The notes under the pieces were generated by a model. The model worked only from the letters and a program-made list of their open reading frames with translations. It ran no database searches and was not told the DNA's origin. Of a stretch of 64,000 nucleotides of DNA, positions 33,173-42,770 are shown piece after piece. Source of the DNA: Subtercola boreus (GTDB lineage: Bacteria > Actinomycetota > Actinomycetes > Actinomycetales > Microbacteriaceae). A program made the position numbers and the translations under genes. Position 1 is the first letter of the stretch, and every line of letters begins with the position of its first letter. The stretch spans positions 1-64,000 of the forward strand of contig NZ_NBXB01000001.1 in the NCBI RefSeq assembly GCF_003399635.1. Reading direction: 5' to 3'.

Positions 33173-34624
33173 TCAGTCGAGCAGCAGCGCGGGTTCCTCG
33201 ACGATCGCCGCGACATCCGCGAGGAATCGGCTCGCCACGTCGCCATCCACCACACGGTGGTCGAAACTCGCACCCAGCGTCGTGACGAACCGGGGGCGCA
33301 CCTCGCCGTCAACGACCCAGGGCTTCTGCTTGATCGTGCCGAGGGCGACGATGGCCACCTCGCCCGGATTGAGGATCGGCGTGCCGGTGTCCATGCCGAA
33401 GACGCCGATGTTCGTGATCGTGATCGTTCCATTGGCCATGTCGGCCGGGCTCGTCCGACCCTCTCGCGCCGTCAGAGTGAGGTTCTCGAGCGCGATCGCG
33501 AGCTCCCGGAGCGTCATCGACTGCGCCTCTTTGACGTTCGGCACCAGCAGGCCCCGGGGAGTGGCCGCAGCGATGCCGAGGTTCACGTAGTTGCGCACGA
33601 TGATCTCCGTGTCGGTCCACGCCGAGTTGACCATGGGGTTCCGCCGGACCGCCCAGATGATCGCCTTGGCGAGGATGAGCAGGGGAGACACGCGCACGCC
33701 CACGAAGTCGGCGGAGTCCTTCAGCCGCTTCACGAACTCCATCGTGCGGGAGGCGTCCACATCCACGAACAGACCCACGTGCGGGGCGGTGAAGGCACTC
33801 GAGACCATCGCTTTGGCGATCTGTTTGCGCACGCCCTTGACGGGGATGCGCTCCTCGCGCTCATCCGCCCACTGGGGGGTCTCGATGTTGTGGAAGACCT
33901 TCGCCTGGGAGGCATGCCTGATCACGTCGTCGCGTGTGATATCGCCGATCAGGCCCGTGGGCGTGACCTCGTTGAGGTTCACGTCGAGGTCTTTGGCGAG
34001 CTTGCGGATCGGCGGCTTGGCGATCACCGGCAGGCCCGTCACCGCGGGTGAGGAGTGCCCGACGGGCCGGGTGGCCACAGGTGCGGCGCCGGTCGCGGCA
34101 GGCGTCGGGGCAGACGGGGCAGCCGCGGCAGCAGCCGGTGCGGCAACCGCTCGGGAAGCCGGCGTGCCCGCCGTGGGTGCCGAAGCGCTGCGGGGCCGAC
34201 GGCGGCTGGTGACATGGCCCTTGATGCCGTAACCCACCAGCACCGCTCCCGCGGACTCCTCGGGCTCCGCAGGCGCCGCGGGCTCTGCCGACACCGCGGG
34301 CTCTGCCGACACCACGGGCGTGACCTCGGCGACGACTTGCTGCGGGCTGGCACCAGCACCGGCGCCGACACCAGTACTGGCACCGCTGCCCGTGACCCGG
34401 ATGATCGGGGTACCGACCTCGACGGTCATCCCCTCGCTCACCATGAGCTCGCCCACGACACCCTCGAACGGAGACGGCAGCTCGACCAGCGACTTCGCCG
34501 TCTCGATCTCGACGATGACCTGGTTGACCTCGATGGTGTCGCCGGCGGCCACCCGCCAGGAGACGATCTCTGCCTCGGTCAGGCCTTCGCCCACATCGGG
34601 CAGCCTGAACAGTGAATCACTCAC
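33173..34624 (-). CDS. branched-chain 2-oxoacid dehydrogenase E2 component
   Basis: Encodes 483 residues: an N-terminal lipoyl domain ([17 protein letters not shown]; the lipoyl Lys in ETAK), an Ala/Pro-rich linker, an E1/E3-binding domain ([20 protein letters not shown]) and a C-terminal acyltransferase core ending with [13 protein letters not shown] (HxxxDG). A dihydrolipoamide acyltransferase that passes the branched acyl group to CoA. GTG 34624 follows AGGAG. E1 genes lie upstream on the same strand; no E3 gene is in the window. Confidence 0.92.
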   Translation of the reverse strand: MSDSLFRLPDVGEGLTEAEIVSWRVAAGDTIEVNQVIVEIETAKSLVELPSPFEGVVGELMVSEGMTVEVGTPIIRVTGSGASTGVGAGAGASPQQVVAEVTPVVSAEPAVSAEPAAPAEPEESAGAVLVGYGIKGHVTSRRRPRSASAPTAGTPASRAVAAPAAAAAAPSAPTPAATGAAPVATRPVGHSSPAVTGLPVIAKPPIRKLAKDLDVNLNEVTPTGLIGDITRDDVIRHASQAKVFHNIETPQWADEREERIPVKGVRKQIAKAMVSSAFTAPHVGLFVDVDASRTMEFVKRLKDSADFVGVRVSPLLILAKAIIWAVRRNPMVNSAWTDTEIIVRNYVNLGIAAATPRGLLVPNVKEAQSMTLRELAIALENLTLTAREGRTSPADMANGTITITNIGVFGMDTGTPILNPGEVAIVALGTIKQKPWVVDGEVRPRFVTTLGASFDHRVVDGDVASRFLADVAAIVEEPALLLD

Positions 34625-34696
34625 GGGAACTCCTGGGATCGACGGGGTGGATGGTGGACGGAGGGATGACCGGCGGGTGAACCGGAGCGGCTGGGG

Positions 34697-35683
34697 TCAG
34701 AACGCGAGCGCCCGGTCGACTGCCTCGAGCACCCTGTCGGCGTCGGGGAGGTAGAACGACTCGATCTTCGACGCCGGATAGGGGGTGTCGAAGCCCGACA
34801 CCCGGAGCACCGGTGACTCGAGCGAGTAGAAGGCCCGTTCGGCCACGGTCGCGGCGATCTCTGAGCCCACGCTCGCGAAGCCGGTGGCCTCCTGGCAGAC
34901 GACCAGCCGACCGGTCTTCTCGACCGACCTGAGGATCGGGCCGTAGTCGACAGGGCTCAGCGAGCGAAGATCGAGCACCTCGATGCTGATGCCCTCATCC
35001 GCGGCGACCTGCGCGGCCTGGAGGAGGTTGGCGACCATCGCGCCGTGGCCGATCACCGTCACATCGGTGCCTGTGCGAACCACGCGGGTCGAGTGCAGGG
35101 GCGCCGCACTCAGGGCGAAGTCGACAGGCCCCTTCGGCCAGTAACGACTTTTCGGCTCGAAGAACATCACCGGGTCGTTCGAGGCGATGGCCTCCTGGAT
35201 CATCCAGTAGCCGTCGTTCGGTGTGCTCGGGCTCACTACGCGAAGGCCGGCCGTGTGAGCGAAGTACGCCTCGGGGCTCTCCTGGTGGTGTTCGACCGCG
35301 CCGATGTGCCCGCCGTAGGGCACGCGGATCACCACGGGCATCGGCACCGCGCCCGCCGTCCGCGCCGTGAACTTGGCCAGTTGGCTGGTGATCTGGTCGA
35401 AGGCCGGGTAGATGAATCCGTCGAACTGGATCTCGCAGACCGGTCGGTATCCGCGCATCGCGAGGCCGATCGCCGAGCCGACGATACCGGACTCGGCGAG
35501 AGGCGTGTCGATGACCCGATTCGTGCCGAACTCGGCCTGCAGGCCCTCGGTGACCCGGAAGACACCACCGAGCGTGCCGATGTCCTCACCCATCAGGAGC
35601 ACGCGGTCATCTGCTGCCAGCGCAGCCCGCAGGCCCGCGTTCAACGCCTTCGCGAGGGGGAGTTCTTCTGTTGCCGCTACCAT
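34697..35683 (-). CDS. branched-chain 2-oxoacid dehydrogenase E1 beta subunit
   Basis: Encodes 328 residues with the transketolase-like pyrimidine domain (LLMGEDIGTLGGVFRVTEGL), PVCEIQFDGFIYPAFDQI and a C-terminal domain (VVCQEATGFASVGSEIAATV). Forms the alpha2beta2 E1 with the alpha subunit. ATG 35683 overlaps the alpha stop (TGATG), so the two are coupled. Seventy-two bp separates it from E2. Confidence 0.93.
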   Translation of the reverse strand: MVAATEELPLAKALNAGLRAALAADDRVLLMGEDIGTLGGVFRVTEGLQAEFGTNRVIDTPLAESGIVGSAIGLAMRGYRPVCEIQFDGFIYPAFDQITSQLAKFTARTAGAVPMPVVIRVPYGGHIGAVEHHQESPEAYFAHTAGLRVVSPSTPNDGYWMIQEAIASNDPVMFFEPKSRYWPKGPVDFALSAAPLHSTRVVRTGTDVTVIGHGAMVANLLQAAQVAADEGISIEVLDLRSLSPVDYGPILRSVEKTGRLVVCQEATGFASVGSEIAATVAERAFYSLESPVLRVSGFDTPYPASKIESFYLPDADRVLEAVDRALAF

Positions 35684-36804
35684 CAGGCGCCTTCCGCAAG
35701 CGAGGACTCATAGGCCTGGAGCCAGGCCTTCTGTTCATCGATGACCGGGTGGGCTTCCGAATAGGCGTTGTCGAAGATCGTCGAGAGCGGGGGGGCGCCG
35801 AGCTCGAGCGTGCGACGACGGAGGTCGGCAGAGAAGTCCTCCGCCTGCGTGTGCACCTCGTCGAAGAACGCATCGTCGGCCCCCTGCGAACGCAGGTAGG
35901 TCTCGAACCGGATGATCGGATCCCTCGCCACCCAGTACGCCAGTTGCTCGGGCGTCTGGTACCTGGTCGGGTCGTCGGAGGTCGTGTGCGCGCCGATCCG
36001 GTAGGTCAGCGCCTCGATGAGCTGCGGGCCGCCGCCGGCTCGAGCATCGTCGAGGTGCTTTCTCGAGGCCGCGTAGCTCGCGAGCACGTCGTTGCCGTCG
36101 ATCTGCACGCTCGGGATGCCGAAACCCTGGGCACGGAGGTAGAGCGGAGTGCGCGATTGGGTGGTGACCGGGACCGAGATCGCCCAGTGGTTGTTCTGGA
36201 GGAAGAACACCTGGGGGTTCTGGCCGCTTGCCGAGAAGACGAACGCCTCGCTCACGTCACCCTGGCTCGTGGCCCCGTCGCCGAAGTATGCCATCACGGC
36301 TATATCCGACTCGGCGTTGCCCGTCGCATATGCCCCGTCGAACCGGACACCGGTGGCGTACCCAGTCGCGTGCAGGGTCTGGGAACCGATCACGAGGCAG
36401 TAGTTGCGGAAGTTGCCGTTGGCGGGATCGGTGGCATCCCATCCACCCATGCTCACACCGCGCATCACCTTCACGATGTCGACGATGTCGACTCCGCGCA
36501 CCAGCGCCACCGCGTGCTCGCGGTAGCTCGGAAAGATGACGTCCTGCGCGCGGGCGGCACGTGCAGAGCCGACCTGCGCGGCCTCCTGGCCGTGGCTCGG
36601 TGGCCAGAGGCCCATCTGCCCCTGGCGCTGGAGGTTGGTGCACTCCTCGTCGAAGCGCCTTGTCACCGCCATGTCTGTGTAGAAGCGGCGGTGATCCGCT
36701 TCATCCAGCTCCTGCAAGTAGGGGAGGTACTCCTCAGCCGCCTCGTTCGGGGCGAATTCGCCATCGATCGAGAGGAACTGTACGGCTGGCGAAACTTCTG
36801 CCAC
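35683..36804 (-). CDS. branched-chain 2-oxoacid dehydrogenase E1 alpha subunit
   Basis: Encodes 373 residues. The TPP-binding motif is YFGDGATSQGDVSEAF, with NN (FLQNNHWAIS) closing it. Decarboxylates 2-oxoacids of Val, Leu and Ile, supplying primers for branched fatty acids. The start is GTG 36804, behind GAGG at 8 nt; a GTG at 36843 overlapping the hisC stop (GTGA) is also possible. Codirectional with the aminotransferase upstream and E1 beta/E2 downstream. Confidence 0.9.
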   Translation of the reverse strand: MAEVSPAVQFLSIDGEFAPNEAAEEYLPYLQELDEADHRRFYTDMAVTRRFDEECTNLQRQGQMGLWPPSHGQEAAQVGSARAARAQDVIFPSYREHAVALVRGVDIVDIVKVMRGVSMGGWDATDPANGNFRNYCLVIGSQTLHATGYATGVRFDGAYATGNAESDIAVMAYFGDGATSQGDVSEAFVFSASGQNPQVFFLQNNHWAISVPVTTQSRTPLYLRAQGFGIPSVQIDGNDVLASYAASRKHLDDARAGGGPQLIEALTYRIGAHTTSDDPTRYQTPEQLAYWVARDPIIRFETYLRSQGADDAFFDEVHTQAEDFSADLRRRTLELGAPPLSTIFDNAYSEAHPVIDEQKAWLQAYESSLAEGA

Positions 36805-36839
36805 GTGGCTTACCTCGTGCTTCTGTGTTGGGGCCAGCT

Positions 36840-37946
36840 TCACAGTATCGGCTGGGCGACGGGCTGGTTTGAGAGGAAATCCACAATCTCTTGGGTCGAT
36901 GCCAAGAGTTTGTCTACAGATTCCGACTCCCCGATGGAGATGCGGATGCCCTCCGGCGAGAAGGGTCTCGCCATGATGCCGTGGCTGAGGAGGATGGCCG
37001 CTGCAGCATCCGTGTTCTCGCCGGTCGACAGCCAGACGAAGTTGCCCTGCGGTTCGGGCACCGTCCAGCCCTGAGCCAGGAGGCCATTCCAGATGGTCGT
37101 GCGGAGCTTCGCGATGTGCCCGACACGCTCGAGCAGCTCGGCCTCCTGATCGAGCGAGGCCATTGCGGCACGCTGGGCCTGGTGCGTCACCGCAAGAGGG
37201 ATGCTCGCACTCCGGGCCGCATCGATCACCGGCACAGGGCCGATCCCGTAGCCGATACGCAGCCCCGCGAGCCCGTAAGCCTTCGAGAAGGTGCGGAGCA
37301 CCACCAGGTTCGGATAGCGCGAGAGAAGAGGTATGCCACTCACGGCATCGGGGTCCGTCACGAATTCGGCATATGCCTCATCGAGAATGACCAGCAGGTC
37401 GGTCGGCACCTGCGCCATGAAATCGGCGAACTCACGGTTCGTGACGATCGTGCTGGTGGGATTGTTCGGCGTACAGACGATGACGAGGCGTGTGCGTTCA
37501 GTGATCGCCCTAGCCATAGCGGGGAGGTCGTGCCCGTGATCGGCCCGGTTGGGCACTTTCACACTGGTGGCACCGCTCATCACGGGCAGAAGTGGGTAGG
37601 CCTCGAACGAGCGCCAGGAGTACACCACCTCGTCGCCGACCCCGGCCGCCGCGATCACGAGCTGCGCGAGAAGCGACACCGAACCCGCACCGATGATGAC
37701 CTGCTCAGAGCTGACACCGAACCTCTCGGCGAGCCGAGCGGAGAGTTCGGGCGCGTGACCGTTCGGGTAGCGGTGCAGCACCTCCGAGGCATCCTGGACC
37801 GCCCTCAGAACACCCGGAAGGGGTGGGAACGGATTCTCGTTGGCCGACAGCTTGAAGCCGCCCTCGACCGCCTTCCCCTGTCGGTAGGCCGGCAGCGCGA
37901 CGATCTCCGGGCGCAGCTTGACGGGGGAAGTCTGGGGTACATCCAT
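36840..37946 (-). CDS. HisC/aromatic aminotransferase family
   Basis: Encodes 368 residues, class I/II PLP aminotransferase of the histidinol-phosphate aminotransferase group. The internal aldimine Lys is in [17 protein letters not shown], and the start [14 protein letters not shown] is family-typical. Could be HisC or an aromatic (Pat/ArAT) aminotransferase; coupling to the oxoacid dehydrogenase suggests a branched-chain or aromatic 2-oxoacid source, which is inference. ATG 37946 is leaderless-type, with TAAACT 7-12 nt upstream (37953-37958). First gene of the E1/E2 operon. Confidence 0.85.
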   Translation of the reverse strand: MDVPQTSPVKLRPEIVALPAYRQGKAVEGGFKLSANENPFPPLPGVLRAVQDASEVLHRYPNGHAPELSARLAERFGVSSEQVIIGAGSVSLLAQLVIAAAGVGDEVVYSWRSFEAYPLLPVMSGATSVKVPNRADHGHDLPAMARAITERTRLVIVCTPNNPTSTIVTNREFADFMAQVPTDLLVILDEAYAEFVTDPDAVSGIPLLSRYPNLVVLRTFSKAYGLAGLRIGYGIGPVPVIDAARSASIPLAVTHQAQRAAMASLDQEAELLERVGHIAKLRTTIWNGLLAQGWTVPEPQGNFVWLSTGENTDAAAAILLSHGIMARPFSPEGIRISIGESESVDKLLASTQEIVDFLSNQPVAQPIL

Positions 37947-38071
37947 GGGCACAGTTTATGGGTTCCACCTGTCATGACCTCCCGTTCCCCCCAACGGAGG
38001 ATTTCTGTGCTCAGCCGTGCATTGTCAAGGTGTTGCCGGTTCTCAGCCGGATGAGCTTCACTTGATGAATC

Positions 38072-40351
38072 ATGGAACTTGAACAGGCACTTGCACGACT
38101 GAACGAGACACCGTTCATCCTCGATGTGCTGAGATCGGCCGATGTTCTTGCCGATGCCGTCGATCGGTTCGGCGCCGACTCCGTACCGACGCTCATGTCG
38201 CTCATCGCCGATGACTCGGATGCCCTCACGTCGATCGCCGCAGTCCATGCTCTGGCCCGTATCTACGACGACGAGGCGGAGTTCGCCCTCTCGGAACTGC
38301 TCTCCTCAGACCGGGCGTACCTCCGCGAGCACGCGGCCTGGGCCTTCTGGACCCGCCTGCCCCGCCTCGACGCCGTCTCCCGACTCGTCGGGGGAGTGAT
38401 CGGCGGAGGGTTCACAGGTGCCTTGGCGGAGCGCACCCTGCAGCAGTGGGCCCTCACCACACCCGACCACATCGCCCTGGCTCTCGAGGGGGCGCTGGCC
38501 AGCGAGGAACGGCCCGCGCCGCGCGCACGTCTGGCGGAGACGCTCGGGCTGATCCCGGGCCCCGTAGCCGGTCGCGCCCTGTGCGTTCTCGCCGCCGACG
38601 CCGGTGAGAACGAGCTCGTGCGTGTCGCCGCCATGGCGGCGCTCGGCGACCGGTCGGTGGATGCCCGTGCCCGCGCAGTGGTGCAGGAGTTCGCCGAGCA
38701 GAAGGGGCTCCTCGGGGATGTTGCGCGTCTTGCCGCCTACGACATCGACCTCTCCCTGAACCCGGCCGGCCCCCTGCCCGGCGGCTTCCGCACGGCAGCC
38801 GCAGAGCGCCCCGGCCGACAGCGCGGGCTGACCGTCGCCCAGCTCTTCCTGCACGCCGACATCGACAGGGGTCTCACGCGGGCCGGAGCCGGTGACAACG
38901 GCGGAATCGCCACTCTCCTCGTGCGACTCGGGGACTCCCTGCTCGCCGAGCCGGGGATAGACAGGGTCATCACGCTCTCCAGGGGCAGCGCTGCTGCCTC
39001 ACTGGCCGCGCTGCCGGGCGAGCACACGTGGCTCTCAGAAGCGCCGGAGGAGAGCCACGAGCGTCACATCCTCGCGCCCGTTCCTCTGCTTGCCGAGGCG
39101 ACGTCGACCGCGAGCGCCTGGCCCACCCGCGTCGCTGCCGAACGGGGCATCCGGCGAGCCCTGCTCGCCCTTGGTCCCGTCGACGTTCTGCACCTCCGGA
39201 TGGCGGACGTCGGCAGCATGGCGGCCGCCACGGTCGCCTCCCGGCTCGGTATCCCTGTGGTGTTCACCCTCGCGCCCGATCCGCACGGCGTCATCCATGC
39301 CCTTGACATGGCCGGCACGCTCACCCGCGAGTCGTTCGGCGTCGTCGACGAGCACGAGCACTACTGGTTCCGAACGCGTCTCGTGCAGCGGCTGGCCGGC
39401 CAGGCCGGCCACACGGTGCTGTTCCCGCGGCCCGAGCTGCGGAACGACCTCCGAGAGCTGCTCGGCATCGACATCGATGACGACCCCGGGCGGTTCACGG
39501 TGGTGCCCGAGGGCATCGACGTCTCCGTGATCGAAGCGGCGCTCATCGAGGCCGAGGAGCGACCAGCGTCGGGCACTGAGGGTCCTGCGGAAGTGGCAGG
39601 CCCGTACTCCGCGACCGCGGCCTTCGACCTCCTCGACGAACTGGTGCGCGCCCTGCCGCCCCACCGCCACGGTCTGCCGCTCGCCATCACCGTCGGCCGG
39701 CTGCACCACGTCAAGGGGATGGCCACCATCGTCGAAGCGTGGGCAGCGGATCCGGCGCTCCGAGAGGCGAGCAATCTCGTTCTCGTGGGCGGCGATCTCG
39801 CGAACCCGTCGGCCGACGAACAGGGCCAGCTCGACCGGATCGAGCGCACCCTGCTCGAACACCCGGCCGCCCGCGACGGGCTCATCCTCGCCGGCCACCG
39901 CCCCAATGACGTCGTCGCACGGTGGCTCGGTGCGACGCGCTTCGGGAGCGCACGCGACGGGCACCAGCCCGCTCGGCCCCTCATCGCTGCGCACGGTGTG
40001 TATGTCTGCGGCAGCCTGAAGGAGGAGTTCGGCATCGCCCTGCTCGAAGCCCTCGCCGCCGGCCTGGTTGTCATCGCGCCGAACGGGGGAGGCCCCGCCA
40101 CGTACATCGATGACGGTGTCACCGGGTTCCTGGTGGACACGCGGGCGCCGGCCGGCATCCGCAACGGCCTCCGCAACGCCTTCGAGCTCGCCGCCGCTCC
40201 GGACGACGCCGACAGCGACAGAGTCAGCCGTGCCCAGAACCTGGTGCACGCCGAGTTCACCGTGAGCGCGATGGCCCACGCCCTCACGGCCGTCTACAGT
40301 GACGTCGCCGGCCGCTCGAGCGAGCCCGTGCAGACGGAGTACGCCCAGTGA
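38072..40351 (+). CDS. HEAT-repeat/GT4 glycosyltransferase fusion
   Basis: Encodes 759 residues. The N-terminal third (about 1-220) is alpha-helical with HEAT-like units (TSIAAVHALARIY, YLREHAAWAFWTRL, ELVRVAAMAALGD). Then comes a GT4 glycosyltransferase (about 230-740): DVLHLRMADVGSM, VVPEGIDVSVI, the central ITVGRLHHVKGMATIVEAW and the EFGIALLEALAAGLVVIAPN C-terminal nucleotide-sugar motif. There is no signal peptide, so it acts in the cytoplasm. Its stop overlaps the next glycosyltransferase start by 4 bp (GTGA). Sugar donor and acceptor are unknown. The HEAT part could recruit a partner. Confidence 0.8.
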   Translation: MELEQALARLNETPFILDVLRSADVLADAVDRFGADSVPTLMSLIADDSDALTSIAAVHALARIYDDEAEFALSELLSSDRAYLREHAAWAFWTRLPRLDAVSRLVGGVIGGGFTGALAERTLQQWALTTPDHIALALEGALASEERPAPRARLAETLGLIPGPVAGRALCVLAADAGENELVRVAAMAALGDRSVDARARAVVQEFAEQKGLLGDVARLAAYDIDLSLNPAGPLPGGFRTAAAERPGRQRGLTVAQLFLHADIDRGLTRAGAGDNGGIATLLVRLGDSLLAEPGIDRVITLSRGSAAASLAALPGEHTWLSEAPEESHERHILAPVPLLAEATSTASAWPTRVAAERGIRRALLALGPVDVLHLRMADVGSMAAATVASRLGIPVVFTLAPDPHGVIHALDMAGTLTRESFGVVDEHEHYWFRTRLVQRLAGQAGHTVLFPRPELRNDLRELLGIDIDDDPGRFTVVPEGIDVSVIEAALIEAEERPASGTEGPAEVAGPYSATAAFDLLDELVRALPPHRHGLPLAITVGRLHHVKGMATIVEAWAADPALREASNLVLVGGDLANPSADEQGQLDRIERTLLEHPAARDGLILAGHRPNDVVARWLGATRFGSARDGHQPARPLIAAHGVYVCGSLKEEFGIALLEALAAGLVVIAPNGGGPATYIDDGVTGFLVDTRAPAGIRNGLRNAFELAAAPDDADSDRVSRAQNLVHAEFTVSAMAHALTAVYSDVAGRSSEPVQTEYAQ

Positions 40352-41700
40352 CCGTGCTTGTCATCAGCCCGGACTACGCCTCGCACCTTCTGCCCCTTGC
40401 CACCCTTGCCACCGCCTGGCGGGAGCGCGGCGAGGAGGTGGTCGTGGCGACCGGGCCGGCCACCTCATCCATCGTGTCGGACTTCGGGTTCTCACGGGTC
40501 AACCTCCAACTGGGCCGGGGGTCCAACCCCGGTGTCATTCGTGCGGAAGACCAGCCGGTCGGCGAAGACGAAGCCCTGCGAGGCTTCTTCGACGCCACGC
40601 GCTCCGGCATGATCGAGACCCTCCGTTTCCAGGCCGAGGGCCGCAGCAGTGACCTGTTGTACAAACCTGTGGAGAAAGCTCGCGAAGTGCTCGCTGTGGT
40701 GGAGAAGACGCAGCCGAACCAGATCCTCGTCGATCACCTCGCGTTCGGAGCGCGACTCGGGTTGGACGCCGCCGGTCTGACCTACGGAGACGTCGTGCTC
40801 GGGCATCCGAGTGCCCTCCCGATCGGCGAGGAGGTGTACGGCCACCCGCCCTTCTGGCCCGCGGCCTTCACGCCGTCAGCGCAGGAGCTCGGAGAACTCC
40901 GCACGCTGAATGAGAGGATCCGCGATCGATTCACAGCCGAGTGGAATGCAGCCCTCGCCATTTTGAATCCGGATGCCCGACCCACGACCGACGCGTTCGC
41001 CGAGCACGGCGACCTGCTGATGCTGAACTACCCCGAAGCGCTCCATCCCCCGCACCGCACCGCCGACCTGCCGCGGCATGTGTTCCTCGGGTCAGCCGTG
41101 CGCACCGAGCCCGCCGACCAGGAGGTCGAGACGTGGCTCGCCGCCAGCGACCGACCCGTCGTCTATGTGAGCTTCGGCAGCTTCCTCTCGGTACGCTCCG
41201 ACGTGCTCCGGCGGGTCGCGGATGCCCTGCAGTCGCTCGACGTGAGGGTCGCCCTGGCGACTGGGTCCTCGGATCCCGCCGCCTTCGCCGGCGTTCCCGC
41301 CGACTGGCTCGTGCGGGGCTTCCTGCCCCAGGTGACCCTGCTCGAACGAGCCAGTCTGATCGTCACCCATGGGGGCAACAACAGCGTGACAGAGGCTGCG
41401 ACGGCGGGCGTCCCCCAGCTCGTGCTGCCCTTCAGCACCGACCAGTTCGCCGGGGCGGCCGGTGTCGTCGACGCCGGGATCGGGATCGCACTCGACCCGA
41501 ACACGGCCAGCGTGGCCGAGCTGCGTGCGGCGAGCATCCGCCTGCTGGGGGATACCAGCGATGAAGCCCAGTCCGCACAGTCGCGTGCCCGGGCCCTCGG
41601 CGAGCAGCTCCGCGCCTGGCCCGGCCCCCAGCGGGCTTACGACTTCCTCGCGTCGCAGGGCACGCCGCACGCACGACCGGCTACCGCACCCCGGCATTAG
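40348..41700 (+). CDS. UDP-glycosyltransferase-like (GT1/GT28-type) glycosyltransferase
   Basis: Encodes 450 residues. The N-terminus LVISPDYASHLLPLATLATAW and the C-terminal SFGSFLSVRSDVLRRV and THGGNNSVTEAATAGVPQLV match the UDP-glucuronosyl/macrolide glycosyltransferase-like (MurG/UGT) fold. It is coupled to the HEAT-GT4 gene, so they may act on the same molecule, for instance a glycolipid or wall glycan; that is inference. Nothing indicates the acceptor. Confidence 0.85.
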   Translation: MTVLVISPDYASHLLPLATLATAWRERGEEVVVATGPATSSIVSDFGFSRVNLQLGRGSNPGVIRAEDQPVGEDEALRGFFDATRSGMIETLRFQAEGRSSDLLYKPVEKAREVLAVVEKTQPNQILVDHLAFGARLGLDAAGLTYGDVVLGHPSALPIGEEVYGHPPFWPAAFTPSAQELGELRTLNERIRDRFTAEWNAALAILNPDARPTTDAFAEHGDLLMLNYPEALHPPHRTADLPRHVFLGSAVRTEPADQEVETWLAASDRPVVYVSFGSFLSVRSDVLRRVADALQSLDVRVALATGSSDPAAFAGVPADWLVRGFLPQVTLLERASLIVTHGGNNSVTEAATAGVPQLVLPFSTDQFAGAAGVVDAGIGIALDPNTASVAELRAASIRLLGDTSDEAQSAQSRARALGEQLRAWPGPQRAYDFLASQGTPHARPATAPRH

Positions 41701-41717
41701 CTGGGATAGTGGGGGGC

Positions 41718-42128
41718 ATGCGCAGATTCCTCGTCTCCCTGGTCGCGAATGCCATCGCCCTCTGGGCCACCGTGCAGATCGTCGGGGGAGTGAATCTCGT
41801 CGCCTACGACACCGGTGTCCTCGCCGCGATCCTCTCGTACCTCTTCGTCGCTCTCATCTTCGGGATCGTCAACGGCATCATCGGCACCGCGATCAGGGTC
41901 GTGGCGTTCCCGCTCTACATCCTGAGCCTCGGCCTCATCTCGCTGGTCGTCAACGCCGTGCTGTTGCTGCTGGCGGGCTGGATCACCAGTCTCTTCGGGT
42001 TCGGTCTCGAGGTCGACGGGTTCTGGTGGGCTGTGCTCGGCGCCCTGGTGCTCGCCGTGCTCTCCGCCATCATCGGCGCGATCCTCAAGGCGATCTTCCG
42101 CGTCGGCCGGGGCGCCAACCGAGCCTGA
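41718..42128 (+). CDS. phage holin family/YvlD-like membrane protein
   Basis: Encodes 136 residues with four hydrophobic segments (LVANAIALWATVQIVGGV; VALIFGIVNGIIGTAIRVV; LISLVVNAVLLLLAGWI; ALVLAVLSAIIGAILKAIF). It matches the DUF360/Phage_holin_4_2 family, widespread in bacteria and not necessarily phage-related. GATAGT at 41705-41710 lies 8-13 nt before ATG 41718, so it is probably leaderless. Function unknown. Confidence 0.8.
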   Translation: MRRFLVSLVANAIALWATVQIVGGVNLVAYDTGVLAAILSYLFVALIFGIVNGIIGTAIRVVAFPLYILSLGLISLVVNAVLLLLAGWITSLFGFGLEVDGFWWAVLGALVLAVLSAIIGAILKAIFRVGRGANRA

Positions 42129-42179
42129 ACCCCTGCCCAGCCGCCACACCGGGCAGCGCCCGGCTGAGACAATGGACAT

Positions 42180-42770
42180 ATGCCCGCCGACACCGCACCG
42201 CGACCCGACGGAGTGTTCCGCGTCTGCATGGTCTGCACCGGCAACATCTGCCGCTCCCCGATGGCCGAAGTGGTGCTGCGCGACCTCGTTCTGAAGAGCG
42301 GGCTGGATGATCGGATCGTCGTCTCCTCGGCCGGAACCGGCGACTGGCACGTGGGTGAACAGGCCGACCCGCGCACTCTCGCCTCTCTGACCGAGCACGG
42401 CTACGACGGTCAGGCGCACCGGGCGCGCCAGTTCGATCCCAGCTGGTTCGAGGGGCTCGATCTCGTCGTGGTGCTCGACCGGAGCCACGAACGGGTCGTG
42501 AGGGACTGGGCCGACAACGACGCCGACCGCTCCAAGATCCGCCTGCTTGCCAGCTTCGACCCCGAAGCAGGCACACAACTCGACGTACCCGATCCGTACT
42601 ATTCGAACGCCGCTCTCTTCGACCGAGTGCTCCTCACGATCGAGCGGTCGTGCCGCGCACTGTTCGCCCAGCTCGAGCCGGCGCTCCGCCACACCCCGCA
42701 CACTTCGCCCACCCGACCGCCCACACCCGCCGCCGACGCGGCCGCAGCCCTCTTCGGAGTACAACCATGA
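42180..42770 (+). CDS. low-molecular-weight protein tyrosine phosphatase
   Basis: Encodes 196 residues. The P-loop CTGNICR (Cys19 to Arg25, CX5R) and the general acid Asp in VPDPYY are intact. It is longer than the usual 150 residues through a Pro/Thr-rich C-terminal tail. Removes phosphate from tyrosine, or acts on polysaccharide-linked kinases. GACAAT at 42168-42173 fits a leaderless start. Overlaps purB by 4 bp (ATGA). Confidence 0.92.
   Translation: MPADTAPRPDGVFRVCMVCTGNICRSPMAEVVLRDLVLKSGLDDRIVVSSAGTGDWHVGEQADPRTLASLTEHGYDGQAHRARQFDPSWFEGLDLVVVLDRSHERVVRDWADNDADRSKIRLLASFDPEAGTQLDVPDPYYSNAALFDRVLLTIERSCRALFAQLEPALRHTPHTSPTRPPTPAADAAAALFGVQP

Noticed and set aside
41718-42128. Prophage remnant (holin name)
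   Set aside because: The DUF360/holin-like family is common in chromosomes; no endolysin, integrase or attachment sites are nearby.
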